A stretch of 64,000 nucleotides of DNA, taken from contig PNLP01000002.1 in assembly GCA_013823135.1 (NCBI GenBank), forward strand, positions 186,001-250,000. Direction: 5' to 3'. The stretch comes from Planctomycetaceae bacterium. Its GTDB lineage: Bacteria > Planctomycetota > Planctomycetia > Gemmatales > Gemmataceae. A program made the position numbers and the translations under genes. The notes below the pieces were generated by a model that was given only the letters and a program-made list of their open reading frames with translations, searched no databases and was not told the DNA's origin. Below are positions 1 to 9,213 of the stretch, in pieces (position 1 is the stretch's first letter; each line of letters starts with the position of its first letter).

Positions 1-194
1 GTTCCGGCAGGCGCGTCTTCGACCACCGCATCAGCAACCGGAGCGGCTCCCGGCTTGGCCTGCTTCTTCAGTTGGGGTTCATACAGGTATTTTTTGGCGC
101 AATCCTCGCACAGGTGTACTTCCTCGAAGCGTTCCTCTCCGAGCACCTCGGTGATGTGCAAAGTTGCCTGTTTCGGACAGCGTTGACACTTCAT
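1..194 (-). CDS. McsA-like / UvrB-UvrC-motif zinc protein, N-terminal part
   Basis: The minus-strand reading frame opens at the ATG at 194 and runs off the left edge, so only about 64 residues are visible. The start reads MKCQRCPKQATLHITEV. It holds two CxxC pairs (Cys3/Cys6 and Cys29/Cys32, in LCEDCA), the spacing of the treble-clef N-terminus of McsA-type proteins, which are partners of protein arginine kinase and Clp in Firmicutes and common as UvrB/UvrC-motif proteins in Planctomycetes. The visible tail becomes Ala/Pro-rich. Whether a UvrB/UvrC motif follows cannot be seen. The zinc-finger call is fairly safe; the cellular role is inference. Confidence 0.6.
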   Translation of the reverse strand, partial: MKCQRCPKQATLHITEVLGEERFEEVHLCEDCAKKYLYEPQLKKQAKPGAAPVADAVVEDAPAG

Positions 195-292
195 TACCCA
201 ACCCCTGGCCACACAGGCGTTCCCGTGGGTGTGCGCATTCTACCAGCGACTACCCAGGTTGTCAGTGGCGGGTTCCCGACGATTAGTCCGTG

Positions 293-308
293 AAGCCGCA
301 AGCGGCTT
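293..308. repeat. Short palindrome, CCGCAAGCGG family
   Basis: A 7-bp stem (AAGCCGC / GCGGCTT) with a 2-nt loop lies between the divergent McsA-like gene and the membrane protein at 406. Its core recurs in the perfect hairpin at 55967-56009 and in a single arm at 60116-60134, so it is probably a degenerate copy of a dispersed repeat rather than a terminator. Confidence 0.5.
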
Positions 309-405
309 TGAGTGGGCCGTTGGGGTTGACGCTGAACCCGGACTTGCTCTCAGTCCCAAAATCGGGTTATCTTGCCGCGCCCAGCACTGCGCGAAGGATT
401 GCCTC

Positions 406-2307
406 ATGACCGAACCACCCACGAACGGGTTCCGGGATCGCCCCGCGTGGCTTCTCGCGGTCCCCGTACTCTTGCTCGCCCAGGTCGGCCTTGGCCTGAC
501 GTTCTTCAGCGCGAATCGTGGCTGGGCAGCCGTTACCGACGACCGACCCATCCTCTCGGGCCGCCATCCACTGCACCTTTACCACGGCTCGCTCGGGGCT
601 GCCTCGTTCTACGCGCGAGGCACGACCACCTGTTACGACCCACGCTTCCAGGCGGGATTTCCCAAGACGCCGGTGTTTGATGCCGCCAGTCGCCCCGCCG
701 AGTTGTTCCTCATCCTGGGCGGCGGAACGTACCGACCGGCAGCATACAAACTTGGCCTGTTCGCGGTGCTGATGGCGGTCCCGCTGGCGTTCGTGCTGGC
801 CGCGCGAGGTGCGGGGTTGCCCGGCGGGGCCGCGGTGCTCGCCGGAGCGTGCGGGACAGTGCTCATCTGGTCGCAACCGGGTCGGCACATGCTCGAATCC
901 GGACAGGTCGATTCCGTCGCGGCTGGGTTGGCGGCGCTCGTCTTCGTCCCGTGGCTGGCACGCTTCGCACGCACCCTCGGCATCGACGCCTGGCTCGTTC
1001 TGGCTGTGAGCGCGCTGGCGGGGTGGTTCTTCAACCCATTCGTTTGGCTCGGGCTCACGCCCGTCGTGATCGCCTACTATCTCGTCTTCGCGCCGCGGCA
1101 CGGGCTCGGTTTTCACCTCGGCTTGGCGGGCGTCACCTTCGTGGGAATCACGCCGAACGTCTGGTGGATGGTGGACTGGGCGAAGTTTTGGTGGCTCCGA
1201 GAACCGATGATCAGCGACTCGCTCACGGTGCCCGAGTGGCGATCGCTTCTGGGGTGCGCTCACGACTACCCGGCGATGTTTGCCTGCCTACCCGGTTGGC
1301 CAGCACTTGTCCTCGGTGGATTGATCGGCGGGGTGCTTGTGTGGCGTTCGGGGCACCGCTCGGCCGCGGCGTTGTCGCTGTTGTCGGCGGTGCTCGCCGT
1401 GGCGGTCGCTCGCGTGAGCGGTGCCTGGCCTGGGTTGCCACCAGGAATCTCGGACCGGCTCGTTGTCCTCGCTGCCGGCTTCCTGATTCTCCCAACCACA
1501 TTCGGTGCCTGGCTCATCCTCGAACGCTGCCGGCTTGCGGGGGTCGCAACGGGCGTTGCACTGGCAGGATTGCTCCTGGTTGCGTGGGCAGATGGCCAGC
1601 GCCGTCCGCTCGCCAGCACCCTTGGCATCGCGGCCCGCCCGCTCGTGGTGGGCTTCACGGTCGAGCAACGCGACATCATCACCGTGCTGAAACAGCACAC
1701 GACGAACGAGGCTCGCATCCTCTGGGACGAAACGACCGATCAACGCGCGGCGTGGAACTGGTCGGCGCTGCTGCCGGTCGCAACCGACCGCTCATTCCTG
1801 GGCGGTCTGGACCCCGACGCGGGAATGGAACACTCGTACTGTGGCATGTGCGACCGGCAGCTCACCGGCCGCGGGCTCGGTGAGTGGGGCAATTCCGACT
1901 TGCTCGCGTTTTGCCGGTGGTACAACGTCGGCTGGGTCGTGGCTCGCAGCCCGGCGGTCATCGAACGGTGGGCGAAGTGCCCGAAGGCGCGAGTTGTGGT
2001 TCAACTCATGGAAGGCGGTCGCCCGGTGGTGCTGTACGCGGTGGATCGGCCGCTTTCGTTCGTGCTGGCAGGCACGGCAACGTGGCACGCGGCAGACTCA
2101 CGCCGCGTGGTGCTCACGAACGTCGTTCCGAACGCCGAGGGCGAAGTGCAACTGAGCCTGCACATGATCGAAGGAATGCGGGCGTTCCCCACGTACGTTG
2201 AAGTGAAAGAATTGAAAGACCCGACTGGCCGCGACCCGATCGGGTTGATTCGGTTGAAAATCCCCGGCCCGACCCCACGCCTTACACTCACGTGGGACGC
2301 ACCGTGA
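406..2307 (+). CDS. Polytopic membrane protein, GT-C/YfhO-like (633 aa)
   Basis: A large hydrophobic protein starting MTEPPTNG. The open frame extends upstream to 229, but that part is low-complexity intergenic translation, so 406 is preferred. The first membrane helix is at about residues 13-33, followed by a soluble loop (about 35-95), then roughly ten closely spaced helices to about residue 410, and a C-terminal soluble domain of about 200 residues. This layout, with one anchor, a large first periplasmic loop and a periplasmic C-domain, resembles GT-C fold glycosyltransferase or YfhO-like proteins that use lipid-linked sugars. I see no diagnostic catalytic motif, so the enzymatic role is inference. 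It converges on the GNAT gene with only 19 nt between the stops. Confidence 0.6.
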   Translation: MTEPPTNGFRDRPAWLLAVPVLLLAQVGLGLTFFSANRGWAAVTDDRPILSGRHPLHLYHGSLGAASFYARGTTTCYDPRFQAGFPKTPVFDAASRPAELFLILGGGTYRPAAYKLGLFAVLMAVPLAFVLAARGAGLPGGAAVLAGACGTVLIWSQPGRHMLESGQVDSVAAGLAALVFVPWLARFARTLGIDAWLVLAVSALAGWFFNPFVWLGLTPVVIAYYLVFAPRHGLGFHLGLAGVTFVGITPNVWWMVDWAKFWWLREPMISDSLTVPEWRSLLGCAHDYPAMFACLPGWPALVLGGLIGGVLVWRSGHRSAAALSLLSAVLAVAVARVSGAWPGLPPGISDRLVVLAAGFLILPTTFGAWLILERCRLAGVATGVALAGLLLVAWADGQRRPLASTLGIAARPLVVGFTVEQRDIITVLKQHTTNEARILWDETTDQRAAWNWSALLPVATDRSFLGGLDPDAGMEHSYCGMCDRQLTGRGLGEWGNSDLLAFCRWYNVGWVVARSPAVIERWAKCPKARVVVQLMEGGRPVVLYAVDRPLSFVLAGTATWHAADSRRVVLTNVVPNAEGEVQLSLHMIEGMRAFPTYVEVKELKDPTGRDPIGLIRLKIPGPTPRLTLTWDAP

Positions 2308-2326
2308 TGATAGATGGGCGGCGGCT

Positions 2327-3340
2327 CTACGCCGGGTTGACGCTGATTTCCTGCTCCACTTTTTCGCTTTGAGCCCCGACTCGCTTGATATAGGTCGTGC
2401 CCACGTCCACCTGTTCCATCGTCGCGGAACGGCACAGGCCAATCAGTTCGGGGCGTTCGGCCGGGGCGTGCACTTCGCAGATGCCGAAGAATTGATCCTG
2501 CAAGAATCGGAGAACCTGAGCCAGAAGCAATTTCGCAAGCCCCTGTCGCCGCAAGTCGGTTCGCACCTGAATGTCGAGAATGCCAGCCGACGGGAAGCCC
2601 CATCGCCAGCCGTAGCCTTCCAGTTCCCACACCACGGCTCGCGCCGCCGGGATGTTGTTGGCGAGCTTGTCCACCATCCGGAACTCAACCGGCTCCAGCA
2701 TGCCCCACACGCAATCGTGCCACCACGTTGGCACCCCAGCCGCTCGCAGGATTTGCGTTTCGTAGCGCTTTCGGAGCATTCCGAACCGGCCGTCGGCGAT
2801 CGAGATGGGGGCTTCGAGCTTCTTGTGGAAAACGAGAGTGGTATCGGCGGCTTCGTAACCAAGAGACTTGAAGAAGGGGTCGGCCCCTTCGTCGGAGGCC
2901 AGGAAACCCGGGCAGTTCGTCCCACCATAGAGGCCAAACCCGAACGGACAGTACGGCCAGCGTGGTCCGGCACGGAGGGTAGTCGCGCCCCGAGCGGTCA
3001 GGTACTCTTCGGCCTTGCGGACAAGGTTGTGTGCGATTCCGTGGCGTCGTTCACCAGGCCGGATCGCGACGGAACAGATCACACCGTTGGTCTTGTCGAG
3101 CTTTGAGAGACTTTCGTTCGGACCGAACCCCGCGAGCGTGTAACCGAGGACTTTGCCGTCGTCTGCATCATCCACCGCGACAATCAATCCTTCGGGATCG
3201 AAGTACGGTTTGGAGAATACCCAACGGTCCAGAAGTGCGGGTGTACGGAGTGGGTACGCACTGCGAGACGGGTGTGACTCGTTCCAGACATCGGCGAGGG
3301 CCGGTGGATCGTTATTGCGAAATCGGCGGAAGGAAATCAC
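2327..3340 (-). CDS. Tandem GNAT N-acetyltransferase (337 aa)
   Basis: A cytosolic acetyl-CoA-dependent N-acyltransferase. Two GNAT units can be seen. The first (about residues 1-160) contains VAIRPGERRHGIAHNLV, matching the R/Q-x-x-G-x-G/A acetyl-CoA pyrophosphate loop. The second (about 190-320) contains IQVRTDLRRQGLAKLLL, a cleaner copy of the same motif. A double GNAT fold is known from mycothiol synthase MshD and related enzymes, where usually only one half is catalytic. The substrate is unknown. The gene lies downstream of the rhomboid gene on the same strand, with a 168-nt gap that probably carries its own promoter. Confidence 0.8.
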   Translation of the reverse strand: MISFRRFRNNDPPALADVWNESHPSRSAYPLRTPALLDRWVFSKPYFDPEGLIVAVDDADDGKVLGYTLAGFGPNESLSKLDKTNGVICSVAIRPGERRHGIAHNLVRKAEEYLTARGATTLRAGPRWPYCPFGFGLYGGTNCPGFLASDEGADPFFKSLGYEAADTTLVFHKKLEAPISIADGRFGMLRKRYETQILRAAGVPTWWHDCVWGMLEPVEFRMVDKLANNIPAARAVVWELEGYGWRWGFPSAGILDIQVRTDLRRQGLAKLLLAQVLRFLQDQFFGICEVHAPAERPELIGLCRSATMEQVDVGTTYIKRVGAQSEKVEQEISVNPA

Positions 3341-3508
3341 TGCCGGCTCTCACATCCCGCCGGGGAGGTCGGCGGCGTTACTTGGATCACGCCAATGTTA
3401 TTGACCGGGGCACCGAACCGCAAGTTACAGACGTGGATGCTGTGCAGAGATTGACCGCGATGAGCGAAAAACCCTGAAGAAGCGAGCGGTCTCATTCATC
3501 CCAAACTC

Positions 3509-5128
3509 TCACTTCTGGCGGATGTGTTCCCACGCGGCATCGACGGCGCGGCGAGCGTTCCCCAGGTTGGTCCACGCGGCATCGGTGGGAATGGTGGGCG
3601 AATCGAGCATCTCCAGGAACAGTTCGCACTCTTTCAGTCGCGATTCGGCGAAGGCGCGCGCTCGTTGTCGGATGCCGTCCAGCGGCTCCCAACCCACTGC
3701 GGGCACAGCAAGATGCGTGATGGTTTCCTGAGCGGTCGATTTCAGTTCCAGCCACGTCGTGCGGAGTTCAGTCGCTGCGGTGGCGTTGCGGGATTCCTTC
3801 GGTACGAACAGGATGGCCCACGTTCGCACCTGAATCGGGCGAACGGTGTCGGGCGAGAGGCGGTTGAGTCGCGGCACCACGTCGCGGTTGAACGCTTCCT
3901 CCGCGGCGGCAAGCCCCGCGAACCGCTCTCGATCCGCGGCAGCAGCAGCGCGCCGTGCGTTGTGGGCTTCCACGGCCGCGTGCCGTTCCCGCGTGTGAGC
4001 CCACACCTGGCTCTGTTTCATCGCCAGCAGCAACCCGCCGACGCACAACACAGGCAGGGCCAGGAGAAACACCAACGCGAGCAGTCGGCGCGGCTGTGGA
4101 CCAACCCGGAGGGCGTTCAACAACCCCGAGGCCACGAACCCGGCGACCCCGCCACCGAGGTGCGCTTCCCAACTGACGCCAGGTAAGAAGCTCACGCCCG
4201 CGTTCAGCAAGAACGCCAGCCACAACCGGCGTGCCCACTCCCCGGCGACTTCCACAGGTAACTCACTGCGAAAGAGCATGAGCCAGGCCAGCAGCGACGT
4301 CAGGATCCCCCAGATCGCACCCGATGCTCCCGCGAGAATCGCGTCGGGCTGACTGGACATCGCCAGACAACTCCCGGCCAGTCCCGAGATAATGTAAATC
4401 GTGGCCAGTCGCCATCGCCCCCACAGCAATTCGGCCAGCGGCCCCATCATCGCCAGGGCGAACATATTGGCGAGCAAGTGCAGCAAACCGATGTGAACGA
4501 AGCACGCGCTGAGTAATCGCCACCACTCGCCGTTGAGCAGGTCGCCCCCCGTGACAGCCCCGATGCGGTGGAGGAGCGACGCCGGCTGCCCCTCGGCCAG
4601 ATACCGATTGATGGAGCCATCGCCCTGAGCGGCGGCGAATGCGCCGACACAGAACCACGACACATTCGCCACCAACATGATGGGAACGAACACGGGCGTG
4701 CGGAGGTTCAACCCGAACTGGCGTGCGGCTGTTTGCTCCGGTGCGTTGGGCGAAACCTCAGAAGTCTCGGTGAGTGCGGGCGCAGCCGTTCGCTCCGACG
4801 GTGCTGAACCAGCACGCCCCGTCAGAGCCGCGGTTCCTTCGGGGGTGAGAACGTAGCCCTGGCCCAGACCGCGAACCCACGTCGCAACACGGATGTGGTT
4901 GGCCCGCCGCAATTCGCCGAGTGGGCTGTCGAGGGCCGTGCGATCGGTGCCGGCTTCGGTCGCGTGACGGGAAGGGAACCAGGGTTCCTCGCCGGATGCC
5001 GCGACCCACTTCAGAACCATCTCGGGGGTCGGATCGGGACGCGGCGATTCGGCGGCGCTGGCGGGGATTGGGGCAGCACCGTCGGCGTTGTGAGAAACGA
5101 CCTCGTCATTGCTTGGCATCAGGGGCAT
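3509..5128 (-). CDS. Rhomboid intramembrane serine protease with N- and C-terminal extensions (539 aa)
   Basis: Cleaves membrane proteins within the bilayer. The rhomboid core is at about residues 145-345. The catalytic serine is Ser269 in GASGAIWG and the catalytic histidine His323 in EAHLGGGVAGF. The conserved FVHIGLLHLLANM element (His212, Asn221) supplies the oxyanion region. Residues 30-105 look like a small winged-helix-like cytosolic domain, followed by a linker. After the last helix comes a 170-residue soluble, Ala/Arg-rich, probably helical domain. Both extensions are unusual compared with the 200-residue minimal enzyme and probably act in substrate selection. An alternative start lies three codons in (MPSNDEV). 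Confidence 0.92.
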   Translation of the reverse strand: MPLMPSNDEVVSHNADGAAPIPASAAESPRPDPTPEMVLKWVAASGEEPWFPSRHATEAGTDRTALDSPLGELRRANHIRVATWVRGLGQGYVLTPEGTAALTGRAGSAPSERTAAPALTETSEVSPNAPEQTAARQFGLNLRTPVFVPIMLVANVSWFCVGAFAAAQGDGSINRYLAEGQPASLLHRIGAVTGGDLLNGEWWRLLSACFVHIGLLHLLANMFALAMMGPLAELLWGRWRLATIYIISGLAGSCLAMSSQPDAILAGASGAIWGILTSLLAWLMLFRSELPVEVAGEWARRLWLAFLLNAGVSFLPGVSWEAHLGGGVAGFVASGLLNALRVGPQPRRLLALVFLLALPVLCVGGLLLAMKQSQVWAHTRERHAAVEAHNARRAAAAADRERFAGLAAAEEAFNRDVVPRLNRLSPDTVRPIQVRTWAILFVPKESRNATAATELRTTWLELKSTAQETITHLAVPAVGWEPLDGIRQRARAFAESRLKECELFLEMLDSPTIPTDAAWTNLGNARRAVDAAWEHIRQK

Positions 5129-5187
5129 TATTATCGGGGAGCGATGCGAAGTCGAGTGACGTGAGTAACGGGTGTGACTTTAGTTTT

Positions 5188-5547
5188 GGCGAGCGGGGGA
5201 CGTGAGTCCCCTGATCCTGTGTTTTGAAGTTGCGATATTGGGATTTGAGCCCCGGATGGGGCGGCCGAGTGTAGCCAGGGGTGCAGTGCCGGCTTTGCGG
5301 CACAAACCCCTGGTAAGCGATCAAAAAACAACGGCCCAAGCCCTGGAAGGGCGACAGAAACAACGCGTGCGTGGCGTCCGTCGCCCCATCCGGGGCTGCA
5401 CGTTCACGGTAGCGGACCAGGGGTTTGTTCGCTTCGCTCACTGCACCCCTGGCTACACTCGGTCGCCGCATCCGCGGCTACAATCCAAGAAAGCGCAACT
5501 CCACAAATCCTGTGCAACAATCAGGGGACTCACGTCCCCCGCTCGCC
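5188..5547. repeat. Nested inverted-repeat element with GGCGAGC termini (360 bp)
   Basis: This fills most of the 449-nt gap between the rhomboid start and psuG. The outer arms, 5188-5215 and 5520-5547, are a perfect 28-nt inverted repeat beginning GGCGAGCGGGGG. Inside are a second perfect 24-nt pair (5265-5288 with 5439-5462, containing TAGCCAGGGGTG) and a 12-nt pair (5303-5314 with 5416-5427). The middle holds no credible gene. The outer terminus is shared with elements near 11.9, 18.1, 18.9, 41.9 and 60.9 kb, and the inner motif with 60784-60890. It resembles a MITE or a structured RNA. No target-site duplication is obvious. Confidence 0.85.
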
Positions 5548-5577
5548 TGAGTGTCTGCGTTCGAGAAAGGCAGTTCG

Positions 5578-6495
5578 ATGATTCCCGATTGGCTTACCTG
5601 TTCCGCGGAAGTTGCTGCCGCCCTCGCTGACGGCAGGCCCGTCGTGGCTCTCGAATCGACGCTGATCGCTCACGGGCTCCCGTGGCCCACAAACCTGGAG
5701 ACGGCCCGCGAGGCGGAGGCGGCCGTGCGTGCAGCGGGTGCGGTCCCCGCGACAATCGCGATCTGGCACGGCGTGCCAACCGTGGGGCTGAGTGACTCGC
5801 AACTTGCGGAACTGGCCCAGGCAAAGGGTGTGCTGAAGGCCAGTCGTCGCGACATGGGAGCGGCCGTGGGTTTGAAACGACTCGCGGCTACCACCGTGTC
5901 TGCGACGATGGCGCTGGCACACGCAGCCGGGATTCGGGTCTTCGCAACGGGTGGCATCGGTGGAGCACACCGCGAGGACGAGATCTTCGACATCTCGGCG
6001 GACCTGACGGAACTGAGCCGCACGCCGGTGCTGGTCGTGTGTGCTGGGGCGAAAAGCATCCTCGACCTGCCGCGAACGCTGGAAATCCTCGAAACGCTGG
6101 GCGTGCCCGTTCTCGGTTATCGCACCGAGGAATTCCCAGCGTTCTACGTTTCGGTGGCGAAGCTACCGGTGTCGTGCCGCGTCGAAACGGCGAGCGAGGC
6201 AGCCGCAGTCTTCACTGCGCACGTTCGCATGGGTGGGAGCGGGGCTGTGCTGGCGCGGTCGTGCCCCGACGATGCGGCGATCCCGGCGGCCGAGTTTCAC
6301 GAATGGTTGTGTGTGGCCGAACAGGACGCACAGGAAGCCCGCGTGAGTGGGCCGCGAATCACCCCGTTCTTGCTGGCGCGACTCGCGGAGTTAAGCGGCG
6401 GGCGAACTCTGAAAGCGAACCGGGCGCTGATCGTAGCGAACGCACGGCTCGCGGCTGAGGTGGCAGTCGAACTTGCGGCGCAACCGCGGCCTTAA
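5578..6495 (+). CDS. psuG: Pseudouridine-5'-phosphate glycosidase
   Basis: Reversibly cleaves the C-C bond of pseudouridine 5'-phosphate to give uracil and ribose 5-phosphate, in pseudouridine salvage from RNA turnover. The 305-residue protein has the family signatures: PVVALESTLIAHGLPWP near the N-terminus, KASRRDMGAAVG, and FATGGIGGAHR before an acidic segment that binds a divalent metal. The start at 5578 (MIPDWL) is chosen because an AGAAAGG ribosome site lies just upstream; the open frame extends 27 nt further. The usual partner kinase psuK is not adjacent. Confidence 0.95.
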   Translation: MIPDWLTCSAEVAAALADGRPVVALESTLIAHGLPWPTNLETAREAEAAVRAAGAVPATIAIWHGVPTVGLSDSQLAELAQAKGVLKASRRDMGAAVGLKRLAATTVSATMALAHAAGIRVFATGGIGGAHREDEIFDISADLTELSRTPVLVVCAGAKSILDLPRTLEILETLGVPVLGYRTEEFPAFYVSVAKLPVSCRVETASEAAAVFTAHVRMGGSGAVLARSCPDDAAIPAAEFHEWLCVAEQDAQEARVSGPRITPFLLARLAELSGGRTLKANRALIVANARLAAEVAVELAAQPRP

Positions 6496-6577
6496 GCTGC
6501 CCTCTCCCCTTGCGGGGGAAGGTGTCGGCGCTTCGCCGACGGGTGAGTGGTTAACGCACAACAGTTGTTCAAGTTTC

Positions 6578-6762
6578 ACCCCTCACCCGCTGCTCGAAGA
6601 CTCGCAGCGACCTCTCCCCGCAAAGCCGGGGCGAGGTGGGGCTCGCCTGTCTTTTTCTCTCGCAATCGACTCCACTACCTGAAGTGAAAAACCAAGGGCA
6701 ACACCTCGCCCCGGCTTTGCGGGGAGAGGTCGGCGAGGCTTTGCGAGCCGGGTGAGGGGAAA
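6578..6762. repeat. Paired inverted repeat of CTCTCCCCGC / CTCACCC type
   Basis: It occupies the 318-nt gap between the convergent psuG and the prenyltransferase-like gene. Arms 6608-6638 and 6702-6732 are a perfect 31-nt inverted repeat (core CCTCTCCCCGCAAAGCCGGG). Outer arms CCCCTCACCC at 6579-6588 pair with 6750-6759. A related but divergent fragment (CCCTCTCCCCTTGCGGGG) follows the psuG stop near 6499. It is probably a dispersed repeat that also ends transcription from both sides. Nothing else is seen in this gap. Confidence 0.8.
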
Positions 6763-6813
6763 CCACCTTGCCCCACTCAATTCCACGCAAGCCCTGCCTG
6801 TTACGTTCTCGAA

Positions 6814-7920
6814 TCACTTCTTCTTGCAGTAGCTGATTGCCATGAGCGCGAAGGCTGTGGCCAGCACGGGCACCCCTTCGAGGAACGCGGGGTTCGCGTT
6901 CGCCCAGCTACCGTCCGCCTTCTGGGTCTTCTTTAACTGGTCGAACAACTCCTGCCGCCAGTCGTGCTTCTCGCCCTTGGCGTCCACGAACGGTTCTTCC
7001 CCGAGCGCGTCCATCGCCTTGGCGAAGGTGCTGTAGTAGTAGAACAGGCCGCTGTCCTTCAGCCCCGGGTTCTCGGTCACGCTGTAGTGCTTGCGCACCC
7101 AGCCGATTGCGGCCTTCACACGCGGATCGTCCTTCCCCACACCCGCGTACAGGAACGACTTCAACCCGGCATATGTCATCGCGCCTTCGCTGCGCAACCC
7201 GCCGGCAGCCGTGCGCTTCTTGCTTTTCTCGTCGTCCTGATCCGCGGGGTTGTACACGAACCCGCCCGCGTCTTCATCTGCGGTCTTCGTGGCGAACGGC
7301 TGGTCGTTGAACTCACTCTTGAGGTTCTGAGTCCGGCTCACAAACACGAGCGCCTTCTTGATGGACGGGTCGTCCTTGTTCACCCCCGCAGCCAGCAGCG
7401 CCTCGACCATGAAGTGCGTGTTCGACAGGTCGGGCCGGCCCTTGCCGTCGTAGCCGACGCCGCCGTGCTCCAGGCTCTTGGGGTCGCCGTCGTTCTGCAA
7501 TCCTTTCACGAACTTGACGCCGGAGTCGATGATCTTGTCGTACTTGCCGCCGGTGTTGAGTTCCTTGAACGTCATGAGTGCCAGGTTGGTCATGTAGTTC
7601 GCCTGACCCTTCTGGTACACGCCGCCGTCCTTCTGAACGTTCTTCTCCAGGTAGGCCACGCTCTTCGCAACGACGGCGTTATCGGCCGGCACGCCGTTCC
7701 GCAACAGGGCCGCGACGATGAGCGCCGTCAGCCCGGGTTCGCCGGCCTTCGGGAAGAAGTCGCCGCCGGCCTGCTGGGCACCCTTGAGGAACGCGAGCGC
7801 CTTATCGACGACGCCTTTCAGGTCGTCCGCACTTGGCGCGGCCCAACTCCGTCTCGGAAAAGCGGACACGGCAACGCCTGACACGGCGGCGGTTTTCATC
7901 CAGTCGCGACGAGTGAACAT
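6814..7920 (-). CDS. Exported prenyltransferase/squalene-cyclase-fold protein (368 aa)
   Basis: The start at 7920 (MFTRRDWMKTAAV) gives a twin-arginine signal peptide with an AxA cleavage region near residue 28 and is preceded by GGAGAGTTGC. The longer frame to 7965 lacks these features. The mature protein is built from repeated two-helix units (GLTALIVAALL, NTHFMVEALLAAG, MTYAGLKSFLYAG, FLEGVPVLATAFAL), the alpha/alpha barrel pattern of terpenoid-cyclase and protein-prenyltransferase folds. I do not see the DxDD or DCTAE motif of squalene-hopene cyclases, so catalysis is doubtful. Planctomycetes carry many such secreted proteins of unknown role. Confidence 0.82.
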   Translation of the reverse strand: MFTRRDWMKTAAVSGVAVSAFPRRSWAAPSADDLKGVVDKALAFLKGAQQAGGDFFPKAGEPGLTALIVAALLRNGVPADNAVVAKSVAYLEKNVQKDGGVYQKGQANYMTNLALMTFKELNTGGKYDKIIDSGVKFVKGLQNDGDPKSLEHGGVGYDGKGRPDLSNTHFMVEALLAAGVNKDDPSIKKALVFVSRTQNLKSEFNDQPFATKTADEDAGGFVYNPADQDDEKSKKRTAAGGLRSEGAMTYAGLKSFLYAGVGKDDPRVKAAIGWVRKHYSVTENPGLKDSGLFYYYSTFAKAMDALGEEPFVDAKGEKHDWRQELFDQLKKTQKADGSWANANPAFLEGVPVLATAFALMAISYCKKK

Positions 7921-8064
7921 GCAACTCTCCGGTGATGAATGGGAATGAACGGTGGAAGTGAGCAATCCGCGTGCCCCAGTGGGAACACGCGGTTACAGCC
8001 AGGGTAGTCGTGCGACAGGCCCAGGGGAATGGGCAATCGGTAGCCAAAGGTGGTTGCAAATTAC

Positions 8065-8083
8065 CCGGGGTCTGTGACCCCGG
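8065..8083. terminator. Hairpin downstream of the D-threonine-aldolase-like gene
   Basis: A perfect 8-bp stem (CCGGGGTC / GACCCCGG) with a 3-nt loop sits 9 nt beyond the stop of the minus-strand gene at 8092. No strong T tract follows, so factor-independent termination is uncertain. Confidence 0.5.
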
Positions 8084-8091
8084 ATCAACTG

Positions 8092-9213
8092 TTACACCGT
8101 CAGCACGCGATCCCGCGAGGCCACCGACCAGCGGCCGACGATCTTGCCACCCTCGGCGACCAGCACGTCCTTGTGAAGCGCCACCGTTGGGCAGATGTGC
8201 CCCGGGAGCGCATACACCACGTCGCCGGGCTTGTACGCCGCGGCACCGGCGGTCTCCACGATGAGGTGTTCTTCGTTGTGGCCGACCGTCTTGTACTCGG
8301 GGAAGTCGAGCAGCGTCACTCGCTTTTCCAGTGCGGGGTCGGCGGCCACGGCCTTGTTCCCGAGATCGAGCGTGACGCGGTCGGGCGTAGGGCGGCTAAT
8401 CACTCGCGTGACCAGAACGGCCGCGGGGGTGATACCCGCGAGGTCGGCGTACTTCGGGCCGTAACCCGCGTCGTGCAGCACGAACGTACCCGGCGAGCAC
8501 TCGATTCCGGGGATGTCCGTCATCGCGGCGTACACCGGGAAGCTCGGCGTGCCACCACACACCAACCGCGGAACGGGCACACCCTTGGCCTCAGCCTTCG
8601 CACGAAGCGCCAATACCGGAGCGATGAATTCCCGCACGGCTGCCTCGCGTGCCGCACGATCGGGCTGGCTGTTGTGGCCGTCGTAGAGCTGGAAGCCGTT
8701 CGGCGTGAGGCCCGGGAGCGTTCCCGCGAGCTGATAGAGTGACAACGCACTGTCACCAATCGGGATACCCGTGCGATGCTGGCCAACATCCAGGTCGAGC
8801 ATCACGCCGACCTTCACCCCCGCAGCACTCATCGCGACCGAAAGCGCTCGGGTCGCGTTCGTGTCGTCAATGAGTGTCGAGAAAGCAGTTCCGGGGTACT
8901 TGCGAATCAGTCCGACGAGCCGGTCGAGGTTCGGCCCAACGAGCGGATATGCGATGAGTACATCGGGTGCGCCGGCGCTGGCCAGCATCTCGGCCTCGGC
9001 GATGGTGGCACACTTGTGTTTCGTCACTCCCGCGTCGAGCAGCATCCGGGCAATCTCGCGTGTTTTGTGCGTCTTGACGTGCGGTCGAAGCCGGTCGGGG
9101 CTGCCGGCCATTTCGATGACACGAGCGATGTTCTTCCGAATCAGTTCCGGAAAGAACACGAGTGAGGGGCTGAACACGGTGGCCACGTCGGCCAGGGCAT
9201 AGGCGGGATGCAT
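8092..9213 (-). CDS. D-threonine aldolase / D-serine dehydratase-like PLP enzyme (373 aa)
   Basis: A fold-type III PLP enzyme. The N-terminal alanine-racemase-like barrel carries RPHVKTHKT, where Lys47 is the expected Schiff-base lysine. The C-terminal domain ends with PGHICPTV, whose His339 and Cys341 match the metal ligands of D-serine dehydratase and D-threonine aldolase. Likely reactions are retro-aldol cleavage of D-threonine or dehydration of D-serine; substrate choice cannot be read here. The start at 9213 (MHPAYALADV) is the most plausible, because the open frame beyond it to 9405 is Arg-rich and unlike the family. It is divergent from the ABC transporter at 9489. Confidence 0.9.
   Translation of the reverse strand: MHPAYALADVATVFSPSLVFFPELIRKNIARVIEMAGSPDRLRPHVKTHKTREIARMLLDAGVTKHKCATIAEAEMLASAGAPDVLIAYPLVGPNLDRLVGLIRKYPGTAFSTLIDDTNATRALSVAMSAAGVKVGVMLDLDVGQHRTGIPIGDSALSLYQLAGTLPGLTPNGFQLYDGHNSQPDRAAREAAVREFIAPVLALRAKAEAKGVPVPRLVCGGTPSFPVYAAMTDIPGIECSPGTFVLHDAGYGPKYADLAGITPAAVLVTRVISRPTPDRVTLDLGNKAVAADPALEKRVTLLDFPEYKTVGHNEEHLIVETAGAAAYKPGDVVYALPGHICPTVALHKDVLVAEGGKIVGRWSVASRDRVLTV

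Noticed and set aside
5188-5547. Insertion sequence
   Set aside because: The terminal inverted repeats are clear, but the interior has no transposase and no target duplication is visible; MITE-like is the most that can be said.
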